DNA of 55,894 nucleotides from Niastella sp. GTDB lineage: Bacteria; Bacteroidota; Bacteroidia; Chitinophagales; Chitinophagaceae. Of this stretch, positions 18,776 to 28,664 are shown one piece after another. The stretch covers positions 1-55,894 of the forward strand of contig JAGIBF010000038.1 in NCBI GenBank assembly GCA_017744515.1, given 5' to 3'. A model generated the notes under the pieces. It did no database searches, had not been told where the DNA came from, and was given only the letters and a program-made list of their open reading frames with translations. How positions within the stretch are numbered: position 1 is the first letter of the stretch; every line of letters begins with the position of its first letter. A program made the position numbers and the translations under genes.

Positions 18776-21220
18776 TTATTCGTTGCGTAAACTCTTCACC
18801 GGATTGGCAATAGCCGCTTTAATAGCCTGGAAGCTCAGGGTAAGCAAGGCAATGACCACAGCTGCCAGTCCTGTTACCGCAAACATCCACCACTCGATCT
18901 TTACGCGATAAGCAAAATCCTCCAGCCACTTGCTCATGGCCCACCACGCAATTGGGATGGCAATCACCAGCGCGATCAATACCAGCTTTACAAACTCCGC
19001 CGATAGCAACCGTACGATGCCGGTTACAGAAGCACCCAATACTTTCCGGATGCCTATCTCCTTGGTGCGCTGGAAGGCAGTGAGGGTAACCAGCCCGAAC
19101 AATCCGAGACAGCTGATCATAATAGCAATGCCGGTAGCCAGGTTGATCAGCTTCGAAAGGTGACGCTCATCCTTATACATGGCCTCGAGCGTTTCATCGT
19201 AAAACCTGGCGGAGAAGCTTTCCGGCGGATAGAAAGAATACCATTTCTGTTCAATGATCTTTAAGGTCTGTTGCCATTTGGCAGGATCGGTACTGCTCAG
19301 TTTGATGTTGAGCGTGCCCAGGTTGCCTTTTAAGCTCTTCAGCACGATAGGGTCGATGGTCGTATGAAAATCACGCAGGTGAAAATCCTTTACCACGCCT
19401 ACGATAGGAAACCTTTTGTTGTCGCGGCCGAGCAGTTTGCCCAGGGCATCTTGTGGGGAGGTGAAACCGAAGGCTTTCAGCGCCGTTTCATTGATCACAT
19501 ATTCGTTGGTGGTGTCAGAAGCGCGGAGGTTTCTGCCAGCCAGCAATTGCATTCCATACAGGTGAATGTAACCGGTATCTACCCATTTATTGAATAGCTG
19601 CCGTTTGATAGGATCAGGCAGGTTGGGACTGCTGTAGTCCATTTGACTGGAAGAGTAATTGACCGACATAGGGGCTGAGCCCAATGAAACAGCCTCAACG
19701 CCGCTTAGTTGACGCAACTCGTCGGCCAGTGCAAATTGCTTGTCTTTATAGGCCGCGTTCCTTTGTATTTTCCAGGAAACGTCTATCAATACCACCGCCT
19801 CTTTATTGAACCCGAGGTCTTTTTTTACGGTATAATTCAGTTGCGCACCTGTCACCACTGCTCCTATAATGAACAATTGAGCTACTACAAACTGAAATAC
19901 GATGAGGCTTTTGCGAAGGGTATGGCGGTTGTGCCCGCCTGTCCACACACCCTGTCCACGCATGATGCTTACAGCCTGCACTTTGGCAATAAGCCGCGCA
20001 GGGTACCAGCCGGAGAGCAGGGTAGTGAGGACCAGCAACAGGGCGATAAACAGAAAAGCAATTGGCCTCGTTGTTTGCTCCCGCAAACCATCGGGCATGA
20101 CATCGGCGAGGAAATAGAACGCCAGTTTAGATAGCAGCACGGACAAGGCTGCAGCCAATAGTACGGTGATCAATGTTTCACTCAGCAGTTGTCCTATAAG
20201 ACTTCTGCGGCTGCTGCCCAGCGTTTTGCGCACACCGATCTCTTTGGCGCGTTGAGGCACCTGTGCCGTGCTCATGTTGATGTAATTGATGCAGGCCAGC
20301 AGCAACAGGAAAGCAGCTACACCGATCAACCCATATATAACCGGCTTGCTGGCTTTGCGCACATTGGTTTCATTGATGTAGGTGGCAAAGTGAGAATCTT
20401 TAAGCGGCATCATTTCAATCCAGCGATTGTAGGTGAAGGTGGGTTTATTCTCCTGTGCCCATATTTTCACTTTCGCCGCAACGAGCGCCTTCACCTGCGC
20501 AAATACGCGGCCGGTATCGGCCTGGTTATCGATCTGCAGGTACAGCTTATCGCTGCCATTGGTATTGGTCCACTCATTGATATGATAATCTTTATGTACA
20601 AGCACCAGGAATTCCTGCGCCGTGAATTCGGTAGGGTAATCGAGGTCCTTTACGATGCCGGTCACTGTTTTATTCACGGTGTCATTGTAGGTAATAACCT
20701 GGCCAAGCATCTCATCAGGAGAAAGGCCGGTAAAATAACTGCGCGCACGGCTCTCGGTCAGCACTACGCTTTCCGGCGCCTGCAGGGCAGTAGCCTTGTT
20801 GCCCGCCAGCCAGGTATAAGTTACCATGTTGAAATAGGCACTATCGACACCCACAATGTCTTTAGGCTCTTTTACAGGAAGTGGCTTTTTGCCGGTTTGC
20901 TTTATTTCCTGTGTATTGATGTACCTGCCGAATACCGGGGTTACATGCGTAACGCCGGTTACCTGTTCGCGCACACCCTGGTAGATAGGAGCTGATACAC
21001 CTCCGCTGTGTGATTCCTTCTCATCCCAGATGAAACCAGATGTAAGCCGGTAAATGTTTTCTTTGTTCGGCAGTTTGGCTTCATAGCTGAACTCGTAGCT
21101 TACCAGCCGGTAGATCACCCAGCAGGAGCTGATGCCAATGGCAAGCCCCAGTATATGCAGGCCGGTGAACAAACGGTGGCGCCACAAACGACGGAACAGG
21201 GTTTTGAAGGATGTATTCAT
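18776..21220 (-). CDS. MacB/FtsX-type ABC permease P9
   Basis: An 814-residue double-FtsX permease. Its N-terminus is one residue shorter than in most paralogs (MNTSFKTLFRRLW). TMs lie near 22-42, 293-313, 346-370, 386-406, 436-457, 690-711, 742-762 and 778-799. Coupling motifs are KEIGVRKTLGS (326-336) and KEIGIRKVLGAS (720-731). PCD1 includes a 100-125 segment rich in Lys and Pro and the WLAG motif (137-140); it belongs with P5, P10 and P12. PCD2 has GVVKDFHLRDFHTTIDP (608-624). C-terminus ANPVKSLRNE. Its start is only 12 bases from the P8 stop, the tightest spacing in the array, which suggests co-transcription and perhaps coupled translation. Cargo unknown. Confidence 0.9.
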   Translation of the reverse strand: MNTSFKTLFRRLWRHRLFTGLHILGLAIGISSCWVIYRLVSYEFSYEAKLPNKENIYRLTSGFIWDEKESHSGGVSAPIYQGVREQVTGVTHVTPVFGRYINTQEIKQTGKKPLPVKEPKDIVGVDSAYFNMVTYTWLAGNKATALQAPESVVLTESRARSYFTGLSPDEMLGQVITYNDTVNKTVTGIVKDLDYPTEFTAQEFLVLVHKDYHINEWTNTNGSDKLYLQIDNQADTGRVFAQVKALVAAKVKIWAQENKPTFTYNRWIEMMPLKDSHFATYINETNVRKASKPVIYGLIGVAAFLLLLACINYINMSTAQVPQRAKEIGVRKTLGSSRRSLIGQLLSETLITVLLAAALSVLLSKLAFYFLADVMPDGLREQTTRPIAFLFIALLLVLTTLLSGWYPARLIAKVQAVSIMRGQGVWTGGHNRHTLRKSLIVFQFVVAQLFIIGAVVTGAQLNYTVKKDLGFNKEAVVLIDVSWKIQRNAAYKDKQFALADELRQLSGVEAVSLGSAPMSVNYSSSQMDYSSPNLPDPIKRQLFNKWVDTGYIHLYGMQLLAGRNLRASDTTNEYVINETALKAFGFTSPQDALGKLLGRDNKRFPIVGVVKDFHLRDFHTTIDPIVLKSLKGNLGTLNIKLSSTDPAKWQQTLKIIEQKWYSFYPPESFSARFYDETLEAMYKDERHLSKLINLATGIAIMISCLGLFGLVTLTAFQRTKEIGIRKVLGASVTGIVRLLSAEFVKLVLIALVIAIPIAWWAMSKWLEDFAYRVKIEWWMFAVTGLAAVVIALLTLSFQAIKAAIANPVKSLRNE

Positions 21221-21232
21221 GGGGGTGTATTT

Positions 21233-23626
21233 TTATTCGTTGCGTAATGAATTAACAGGGTTAGCCAATGCAGCACGTATAGCGTGCACACTGATGGTAG
21301 CAAGGGTAATGAGCAAGGCCAGTATGCCTGCCAGCCCAAAGAACCACCAATGGATGGAAATGTGATAAGCGAAGCCTTGCAGCCATTGGTGCATCACCAT
21401 CCAGGCAATAGGCGTGGCAATGGCAATAGCGATCAATACAAGCTTGATAAAATCTTTGCTCAGCATGGTAATGATGGAACCTACTGAGGCGCCCAACACT
21501 TTTCGGATACCTATTTCCTTCACGCGCTGTTGTGCGGCAAAGGCCGCCAGGCCAAAGAGCCCAAGCGCAGCAAGGGAGATGGCCAATATGGTGAATATGA
21601 GCGATAGGGTCGACTGTTTTTGCTCGGCAGCGTACTGGCGCGCAAAATTCTGATCGAGAAAGCTGAACTCCAGCGGGTTGCTTTTGTCGAACTGCCGGTA
21701 CACCTTTTCAATCCATGACAGCGCTGCTTCCGTATGCTTGTTATCGATCTTTACATACAGGTTGTCTTCCATAGAGGCCACGGGCGGCATCATTAACACC
21801 ATGGCTTCCACTTTATGCTGCAGGGAGTAGGTGTGGAAGTCTTTGACCACGCCTACGATCGTTCTTTCTCCTACCTCGCCCTCACCAAACTTGAACCGCA
21901 GCCGCTTGTTGATGGCATCTTTCCAACCCAGTTCACGCATCAGCGTTTCGTTGATCAGGGCGGCGCCATATTTATCCGATTCGATAGCTGTAGAGAAATT
22001 CCTGCCCTGGCTTACTTTGATATCCATGGCGGGGATATAATCGGCGTCTACCAATAGTTCCTGCGCCAGCTTATTGCTGGTAGAAAAAGAACCGTCGTTC
22101 TTTTCAAATACAAAACCCATAGAGCCCAGGTTGTTGTTGCCGATGGGGTTGCCCGCTACGGCTGCTCCCTGTATGAGTGGACTCTTCAGGAGCTGTGTTT
22201 TGATGGCGGCTGTCTGCTGTCTTACTGCCTGGTCGTCTATGTGGAAAGTAAGTACCTGGCCTTTGTTGAAGCCAAGGTCTTTTTGTGTGGTATATTGTAA
22301 TTGCCGGTAAATGATAACAGAACCGGCGATCATGATAACGGTGATCGTGAACTGGAATACGACCAGCGACTTCCTGAACAATATGCTGCTGTTCATGCTG
22401 CCCATCTGACCTTTGAGGGCAGGAATGGTTTTAAAACGCGACAGCAAAAGGGCAGGGTAGAGGCCGCTCATGAAACCAGTAAGCAACACGAAAGCCACGA
22501 TGATCGACAAACTGGTATAGATACCAAACCGCCATACGGTAAGGCTTTTATCGGCTATGGTATTGAACAGCGGTAATAACACGGTAATGAGGAAGAAGGC
22601 GCCAATGGCTGCTATGCAGGTGATCACCAGCGCTTCGGCAATGAACATGCCTATGAGGTGACGGCGGCCGGAGCCTATTACTTTGCGTACACCTACTTCC
22701 CGCACGCGGGTGGAGGAACGGGCAGTGGAAAGATTGATGTAGTTGATCACGGCAATGATAAGCACCAGTGCCGCAATGATCATAAATATGTACACCCGGT
22801 TGATACTGCTGTTGGGGCTCATCTCCACCTGTAGGTTGGAGTGCAGGTGAATGGAGGTGATTGGTTGCAGTTCCAGCCGGTAGTCGGTTATCCGCATCAT
22901 CTTGCGGATGGTTTGACTGGCCCAGTCAGGCAGCTTCGCCTCCAGTTTCTTATAGTCCGTACCCGGTTGTAACAGGAGATAAGTGAAGACGTTGAAATTT
23001 TGCCAGCCTTCAGTCCAGCCTGTAGGCAGTGAGCGCAAGCCACTGAACCGCAGGTGCGAATTGCCGGGTATGTCTTTGATAACACCCGTTACTACATTGG
23101 GGAAATTATTTGAAAAGTAAATAGTTTGGTTGAGCGCTTTCTGTGGGTCGGTAAACAGTTTGCGGGCCAAACTTTCCGTCAGCACGATAGATTGTGGCTG
23201 TGTGAGCGCCGTAGCTGCAGTGCCACTGATAAAAGGCAGGCTGAATACCTTGAAAATGTTGTCATCGGCAAAGAGGATATCATCAGCCTTTATGTGTTTG
23301 TCATTGTAGCTGATAACACCGCCACCTTCGTACAGGATACGGGTAGCCTCTTGTATTTCGGGATAAGTCTGCTTGAGAGAAGCAGCGAACGGTGCCGAAG
23401 TAGAAGCCTGGCTAATATTACCACCTTCCCAACTGGCGTGCTGCGCCACGCGATAGATACGATCGGCATTCGTATGGAAACGATCATAGCTGAATTCATC
23501 GGCCACATACAGGGCGATCATCCAAAAGGCTGTCAACCCGATGGCGATGCCGGCAATATTGATAGCAGCATACGCTTTATTGCGTACCAGGTTTCTGATT
23601 GCCGTCTTGAAATAATTAATTACCAA
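21233..23626 (-). CDS. MacB/FtsX-type ABC permease P8
   Basis: A 797-residue double-FtsX permease. TMs lie near 21-42, 279-299, 330-353, 368-392, 421-440, 675-695, 725-745 and 759-780. Coupling motifs are REVGVRKVIGS (309-319) and KEIGIRKVLGAS (703-714). PCD2 contains the family motif GVVKDFHTYSLQHKVE (592-607). The C-terminus NPVNSLRNE has Asn for the usual Lys, as in P2. It lies 83 bases after P7, a gap filled largely by a perfect 40-base palindrome, and 12 bases before P9. Cargo unknown. Confidence 0.9.
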   Translation of the reverse strand: MVINYFKTAIRNLVRNKAYAAINIAGIAIGLTAFWMIALYVADEFSYDRFHTNADRIYRVAQHASWEGGNISQASTSAPFAASLKQTYPEIQEATRILYEGGGVISYNDKHIKADDILFADDNIFKVFSLPFISGTAATALTQPQSIVLTESLARKLFTDPQKALNQTIYFSNNFPNVVTGVIKDIPGNSHLRFSGLRSLPTGWTEGWQNFNVFTYLLLQPGTDYKKLEAKLPDWASQTIRKMMRITDYRLELQPITSIHLHSNLQVEMSPNSSINRVYIFMIIAALVLIIAVINYINLSTARSSTRVREVGVRKVIGSGRRHLIGMFIAEALVITCIAAIGAFFLITVLLPLFNTIADKSLTVWRFGIYTSLSIIVAFVLLTGFMSGLYPALLLSRFKTIPALKGQMGSMNSSILFRKSLVVFQFTITVIMIAGSVIIYRQLQYTTQKDLGFNKGQVLTFHIDDQAVRQQTAAIKTQLLKSPLIQGAAVAGNPIGNNNLGSMGFVFEKNDGSFSTSNKLAQELLVDADYIPAMDIKVSQGRNFSTAIESDKYGAALINETLMRELGWKDAINKRLRFKFGEGEVGERTIVGVVKDFHTYSLQHKVEAMVLMMPPVASMEDNLYVKIDNKHTEAALSWIEKVYRQFDKSNPLEFSFLDQNFARQYAAEQKQSTLSLIFTILAISLAALGLFGLAAFAAQQRVKEIGIRKVLGASVGSIITMLSKDFIKLVLIAIAIATPIAWMVMHQWLQGFAYHISIHWWFFGLAGILALLITLATISVHAIRAALANPVNSLRNE

Positions 23627-23672
23627 AGTATATATGTTTATAGAATCAAGTACTCAATCCTGTTACTGAAAC

Positions 23673-23712
23673 TAATAATCAATAATTATTAATTAATAAT
23701 TATTGATTATTA
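23673..23712. repeat. Perfect 40-base AT-only palindrome over the P7 stop
   Basis: Two 20-base arms (left TAATAATCAATAATTATTAA, 23673-23692; right 23693-23712) with no loop, so the whole 40 bases are self-complementary. The right arm covers the TAA stop codon of P7 (23710-23712). It is the longest and most regular of the four members of this family. Confidence 0.92.
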
Positions 23713-26115
23713 CTCACTTCTCAAATTCTTCACCGGGTTGCTCAACGCCGCCCTGATTGCCTGGAAGCTTACCGTGATGAGCGTAATGAGTATGGCTATA
23801 AAACCGGCCAACAGGAACATCCACCACTGAATATTGATGCGGTAAGCAAAGTCTTCCAGCCATTTGTTCATGGCCCACCAGGCCAGCGGCGATGCAATGA
23901 GCAAAGCAGCTATTACGAGGTACACAAACTCTTTCGAGAGCAGCGCTACAATGCTGTTCACACTGGCGCCCAGCACCTTTCTCACACTGATCTCTTTGAT
24001 GCGGCGCTCTGCACTAAAGGCTGCCAGTCCATACAAGCCAAGACACGATACGAAAATGGCCAATAGAGAGAAGATCCATATCAGGCTGGCCGTTTTACGG
24101 TCTTCCCGGTACAGATGGTCAAACTCCGCATCGAGGAATTTATAATCGAATACGGCGTTCGGCATGAACTTCTTGAAGATACCTTCAGCTCTTTTCTGCG
24201 CATCACCGGCTTTGCCCGGCATGGTTTGCACCAGGTAAGAAGAAGCATAGTACACATCGTTCTTCATCACTACCGGGTCTATCTTCTGGTGAATACTCTT
24301 GTAATAGAAATCCTTTACCACGCCAACGATAACACCGGTATCACCCTGCCCTACAAAACGCTGGCCGACTACTGGTTTGCGGATACCCAGTTCGCGTATA
24401 GCGGTTTCATTAAGTATAAAATTCTTCTCATCGGCCTTGCTGCCGGGGGTAAACCAGCGTCCATCTACCAGCTTAAGGTTAAGTATTTTACGCAGGTTGG
24501 TATCGCTGGCGAAGAAAGTAATGGCAGGTTCAAAATCTTTGGCCCTTCCATCCCAGTCGCTGCCACCGGAAGAGGAACTACGGTAATCGAGTACAGATCC
24601 ACCATTGAGCAGTGCTACATTTTGAATGCTGCTCTGGGTACGTAATTCCTGTTCGACACTCTGGATGAGACTTGTTCTTTGAGGTCTTTGAAGTTTCGTT
24701 AGCTCAGACCAGGGCAGGGAGAAAGACATTACCTGTGATCTGTCATACGTGTCATGTTGCTGCTGGATAAATTGCATCTGGCGGTAGATAACAATGGTAG
24801 CAACGATGAGCACGATGGAAATGGTAAACTGGCACACCACGAGTGTCTTCCGCAAGGCTGTTGTCCTCACCCGGAAGATACCGGAGCCCCTGAAGATGGC
24901 AACGGGATTAAACGAAGAAAGCAGCAGGGCAGGGTAGATGCTGGTGAGTATGACGCTGGCCAGGAAGGTGGCGCCAAGCAGCCCCCACAGGCGTGGCGAC
25001 AACAGGGAAAGCGTAAATTCTTTTTCCGTGACCTGATTGAACAGCGGCAGACCGAGCTTTACCACAAGCAAGGTGAGCAGTAACGAGAGGAGACTGATAA
25101 AAGCCGATTCCAGCATGAACTGCAGGAACAGCTGGCGCCTTCCGGCGCCTACGATCTTGCGCACACTCACTTCTTTGAGGCGGATGGTAGCGCGGGCAGT
25201 GGTCAGGTTCACATAGTTCATGCAGGCAATGATGAGCAATACCATGCCGAGCACCATGAAGATGTTCACCACCTTACGGTTGCTGTGCGCCAACTGTGTG
25301 GATTGCAAACCGGTTTCGAAATGGATATCGGTAAGACTTACCAGTTTGATCGTTGAATTATCTTCTTCCCGGTTCTTCTTCATGATGCCGGTTAGCTTTG
25401 GCGCTACAGACTGTGCATTCGTGCCGGCTTTCAGCTTCACGAAAGTGAGGTAGTTGAAGTTGCCCCAGGAATCATCATTCTTTACGTTCTTCGGATTGGC
25501 ACGTTTAGCCGCTATAGGGATAAACATGTTGTAGGGGAAGCTGGTATTGGTAGGATAATCCTTTACCACTGCCTGCACCTGGTAGTCGAGTGTATCGATG
25601 TGAAGGTACTTTCCTACGGCATTTTCTTTCCCAAAGTATTTCTTCGCTGCCGAAGCAGTCAATATAAGACTAAAGGGGTGCTGCTTAAAAGCGGCGGTAT
25701 TGCCACTGATGAGATCATAATGAAATACATCAAACCAATTACCATCTACATACGCTGCTGCAGGTTCTTTCACCAGCTCATTGTTCACCCTCAATACTGG
25801 CGGATTGTAGGTGTTGGGTAGCAGGCGGGTGAGGGTCTGTATTTCCGGTATTTCTTTTTCAGCATGATCTCCCAGGTTATAAGGCGAAGATTCCCATTCC
25901 CAGTTCTTTGTTTTATCGAGTGCAATAACGCTCCTGATCCGGTAGATGTGGTCAGCATCGGGGTGATACTGATCAAAACTCAATTCATTGCGTACCCACA
26001 GAAATATGAATACGGCGGCGCTCATACCAATCGTCAATCCCGAAAGGTTGATGATGCTGCCTGCTTTATGTTTCAGCAGGTTTCTCCACGCTGTTTTTAA
26101 ATACGTTTTGATCAT
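23710..26115 (-). CDS. MacB/FtsX-type ABC permease P7
   Basis: An 801-residue double-FtsX permease. TMs lie near 21-41, 284-304, 337-358, 375-398, 424-443, 678-698, 731-749 and 764-785. Both coupling motifs carry Ser where all other paralogs have Gly: KEVSVRKIVGA (314-324) and KEISVRKVLGAS (707-718). The shared change suggests the two halves of this protein have been matched to each other. PCD2 has GVVKDFYYKSIHQKIDP (598-614), with Tyr for the usual His-Phe pair. C-terminus SNPVKNLRSE. It is 92 bases after P6; that gap holds a GTCGAAGGG repeat. Cargo unknown. Confidence 0.9.
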   Translation of the reverse strand: MIKTYLKTAWRNLLKHKAGSIINLSGLTIGMSAAVFIFLWVRNELSFDQYHPDADHIYRIRSVIALDKTKNWEWESSPYNLGDHAEKEIPEIQTLTRLLPNTYNPPVLRVNNELVKEPAAAYVDGNWFDVFHYDLISGNTAAFKQHPFSLILTASAAKKYFGKENAVGKYLHIDTLDYQVQAVVKDYPTNTSFPYNMFIPIAAKRANPKNVKNDDSWGNFNYLTFVKLKAGTNAQSVAPKLTGIMKKNREEDNSTIKLVSLTDIHFETGLQSTQLAHSNRKVVNIFMVLGMVLLIIACMNYVNLTTARATIRLKEVSVRKIVGAGRRQLFLQFMLESAFISLLSLLLTLLVVKLGLPLFNQVTEKEFTLSLLSPRLWGLLGATFLASVILTSIYPALLLSSFNPVAIFRGSGIFRVRTTALRKTLVVCQFTISIVLIVATIVIYRQMQFIQQQHDTYDRSQVMSFSLPWSELTKLQRPQRTSLIQSVEQELRTQSSIQNVALLNGGSVLDYRSSSSGGSDWDGRAKDFEPAITFFASDTNLRKILNLKLVDGRWFTPGSKADEKNFILNETAIRELGIRKPVVGQRFVGQGDTGVIVGVVKDFYYKSIHQKIDPVVMKNDVYYASSYLVQTMPGKAGDAQKRAEGIFKKFMPNAVFDYKFLDAEFDHLYREDRKTASLIWIFSLLAIFVSCLGLYGLAAFSAERRIKEISVRKVLGASVNSIVALLSKEFVYLVIAALLIASPLAWWAMNKWLEDFAYRINIQWWMFLLAGFIAILITLITVSFQAIRAALSNPVKNLRSE

Positions 26116-26153
26116 TAGTATGGTTTAAGTGTTCATTATGCGAATCTATATCT

Positions 26154-26195
26154 TGTCACCCTGTGGCCGTTTGTCACCCTGAGCCTGTCGAAGGG
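26154..26195. repeat. GTCACCCTGAGC/TGTCGAAGGG extragenic repeat
   Basis: A full copy at 26172-26195 (begins TGTCACCCTGAGC, ends TGTCGAAGGG) with imperfect inverted ends (CACCCT...AAGGG-type), preceded by a half copy at 26154-26166 (TGTCACCCTGTGG). I recognise this as a widespread Bacteroidota extragenic repeat. It lies between P6 and P7. Confidence 0.65.
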
Positions 26196-26207
26196 CACTT
26201 TACACGG

Positions 26208-28595
26208 TCACTCACTCCGCAAACTCTTCACCGGATTGCTCAACGCAGCCCTGATAGCCTGAAAGCTAACCGTACAGGCAGCAATCAATAATATGAGCAA
26301 TCCTGCTGCGCCAAATACCAGCCAGCCAATGCTGACGCGATATGCGAAATCTTCCAGCCATTGACTCATCACCCACCAGGTCAGCGGCACAGTAATGAGG
26401 AAGGCGATAAGCACCAGGCTCAGGAACCCTTTCCCGATCAACACGAGTATCTGTGCCACGGATGCACCCAGCACTTTGCGGATGCCGATCTCTTTCTGCC
26501 GTTGTTGAATAGCGTGGTACGACAGTCCAAATAATCCCATACACGCGAGCACGATGGCAATGGCAGCAAACAGGTTCATGATCTTGCCCAGCCTGAGCTC
26601 TGCATTGTACATCTTATTGTAATCCTCATCGAGGAAGTGGTACGAGAAAGGACGGTGCGGCACCAGCGCCTTCCATTTGGCTTGCAATGCCTGGATGGTT
26701 TGCGGAATGCTGTTGCCATTTACCTTCACCAGCAGGTTCCTGCCCCATTTTTCAGGGAAGAGTACGAGCGGCTGAATGGCTGAGTGAAGCGACTGAAAAT
26801 GGAAGTCTTCTATTACCCCTCTCACATAACCGGGTCGTGATCCATCAAGGAACATCTTTTTATTCACTGCCTCCTGTGCTGTCCAGCCCAGTGCTTTGGC
26901 GGCCGATTCATTCAATATGAAATGATAAGTAACATCTTCACCTGCTGGTTTGTCGAGGTCGGCCATGTCCTGGAGGGTAAGGTCTGAGCCGGCAATAATG
27001 CGCAGGTTCATAGTCTTTACAAAGTCCTCATCCACCGGGTTGGCGATCACGGACATATTATCCGTTTCGGGCATGGTGGCAGTGCGCATATTATAACCGC
27101 CAATAATGGAGGTAGGTAGTTGTGCGGTCCGGGCAGCACTTTTTACACCGGGCAATGTAAGCAGTTCCTGCTTGATGGTGCTGCCTGTATTGTTCATCTT
27201 ATTATCCCACGGCAATACCATTACATGCTCCCGGTCATAACCCAGTTTCTTCTCCTGTATGTACCGCATTTGCTGGTGAATGATAAAAGTGGCGATGATG
27301 AGGAATACGGAGATGCCAAACTGGAATACGATAAGCGTTTTTCGCAGCCAGGCGCCTGAGCCTGTTTTGCCTTTTGCGCCTTTCAATACCTTGGATGGGT
27401 TGAAGGCAGACAACACCAGCGCAGGGTAGCTACCGGCCAGTAAACTGATGCACACGATCATGCCGATGGTAAAAGCAATGACGGCAGGAGATAGCAGTGA
27501 ACGTATGCTGAGTGTAGTATTGGCCAAATGGTTGAAGGCAGGCAATAACAGCCATACAATGCCGATGCTCAGCAGCAGGGCAAGTACAGACAGTAATATG
27601 GATTCACCAATGAACTGCCTGAATATTTGTTGCTTGATGGCGCCTACGGCTTTGCGGATACCTACTTCTTTACTTCTGTCGAGCGAGCGGGCTGTGCTGA
27701 GGTTGACATAGGTAAAGCAGGCAATGGCCAATATCAGCAAGGCCACGCCGATCAATATATACAGGTAAGTAATGTTGCTATTGGGTACGAAGCTGTCGAA
27801 CTCGGAATACAGGTGTATACGCTCAAATGGTTCGAGCCCGAACTCAATGGTAGCATTTTGTCCGGCCATATCTTTTTTGATGAAGTCTGATACTTTAGCC
27901 TGCAACCGTGCAGTGGCAGCTTTATCTTTCAGCAACAAGAAGGTTGTATAATTGGCATTCCACCAGGTCTTTTCCTGGTTGGCGTTCAGCGATGAAAAGG
28001 ATGCCAGGAAGTCGAACTGCATCTGGGAATTGGAAGGGCAGTCTTCCATTACACCTGTCACTTCAAATGGAATTGCATCACCACCAACCTTAAGTATCTG
28101 GCCCACGGGGTTATTGTTGCCAAAGTATTTCTTCGCCGTTGTGGTCGTCAGTATCATTTTATTCGGCCCCGACAGGGATTGCTTTGGATCACCCTGCAAC
28201 AACCGGAGTGAAAAGAGATCGAAGAAAGTAGAGTCGGCAAACATGATGTGATCTTCCACAAACTGCTGGTCGCCGAGCGTAATGATCCGGCTGTACTCGG
28301 TCATCCGTACGCCAGATTCTATTTCAGGGAAAGTACGGGCAAACACGGGCAACACCTTGGTACTGGTTACCGGCACTTTCTTAAAATCGCCACTGGTAAA
28401 CTTGTAATCCATCAACACACGCACAATACGATCACCTTTTTCCTGGAAGCGATCGTAACTGTATTCATGCCGGATATATAGACCAATAAGCAGGCAGCAG
28501 GTAATACCTGTTACCAGCCCCAGTATATTGATGAAGGCCATGGTCTTGTTCTTCCACAAGCTTCGCCACGCGATCTTTAGATAGTTCCTGATCAT
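26208..28595 (-). CDS. MacB/FtsX-type ABC permease P6
   Basis: A 795-residue double-FtsX permease. TMs lie near 21-41, 277-297, 331-352, 369-391, 421-440, 670-691, 724-743 and 758-778. Coupling motifs are KEVGIRKAVGA (309-319) and KEIGIRKVLGAS (701-712). The usual N-(F/Y)-(I/V/M)-N segment before the first coupling helix is FTYVN here. PCD2 shows GVIEDFHFQSLHSAIQP (593-609). C-terminus SNPVKSLRSE. It lies 69 bases after P5 (the gap carries an AGCTCG element) and 92 before P7. Cargo unknown. Confidence 0.9.
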   Translation of the reverse strand: MIRNYLKIAWRSLWKNKTMAFINILGLVTGITCCLLIGLYIRHEYSYDRFQEKGDRIVRVLMDYKFTSGDFKKVPVTSTKVLPVFARTFPEIESGVRMTEYSRIITLGDQQFVEDHIMFADSTFFDLFSLRLLQGDPKQSLSGPNKMILTTTTAKKYFGNNNPVGQILKVGGDAIPFEVTGVMEDCPSNSQMQFDFLASFSSLNANQEKTWWNANYTTFLLLKDKAATARLQAKVSDFIKKDMAGQNATIEFGLEPFERIHLYSEFDSFVPNSNITYLYILIGVALLILAIACFTYVNLSTARSLDRSKEVGIRKAVGAIKQQIFRQFIGESILLSVLALLLSIGIVWLLLPAFNHLANTTLSIRSLLSPAVIAFTIGMIVCISLLAGSYPALVLSAFNPSKVLKGAKGKTGSGAWLRKTLIVFQFGISVFLIIATFIIHQQMRYIQEKKLGYDREHVMVLPWDNKMNNTGSTIKQELLTLPGVKSAARTAQLPTSIIGGYNMRTATMPETDNMSVIANPVDEDFVKTMNLRIIAGSDLTLQDMADLDKPAGEDVTYHFILNESAAKALGWTAQEAVNKKMFLDGSRPGYVRGVIEDFHFQSLHSAIQPLVLFPEKWGRNLLVKVNGNSIPQTIQALQAKWKALVPHRPFSYHFLDEDYNKMYNAELRLGKIMNLFAAIAIVLACMGLFGLSYHAIQQRQKEIGIRKVLGASVAQILVLIGKGFLSLVLIAFLITVPLTWWVMSQWLEDFAYRVSIGWLVFGAAGLLILLIAACTVSFQAIRAALSNPVKSLRSE

Positions 28596-28626
28596 TGCTA
28601 TAGCATTATTATTTACAATTGTATTT

Positions 28627-28660
28627 GGCTCGCTGCTCGCCGCTCGTGGCTCACAACTTT
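28627..28660. repeat. AGCTCG-type extragenic element
   Basis: Cluster of GCTCGCTGCTCGCCGCTCGT and following units in the gap between P5 and P6; almost the same sequence as the copy at 8802-8835, about 20 kb away. Confidence 0.55.
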
Positions 28661-28664
28661 TTCA

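Noticed and set aside
20189..20995. Long plus-strand reading frame (268 codons) opposite P9
   Set aside because: It lies fully within an intact, conserved permease gene on the other strand and its translation has no recognisable domain; similar antisense frames (3276-3923, 6007-6699, 6814-7587) occur opposite the other permeases because of shared codon composition.
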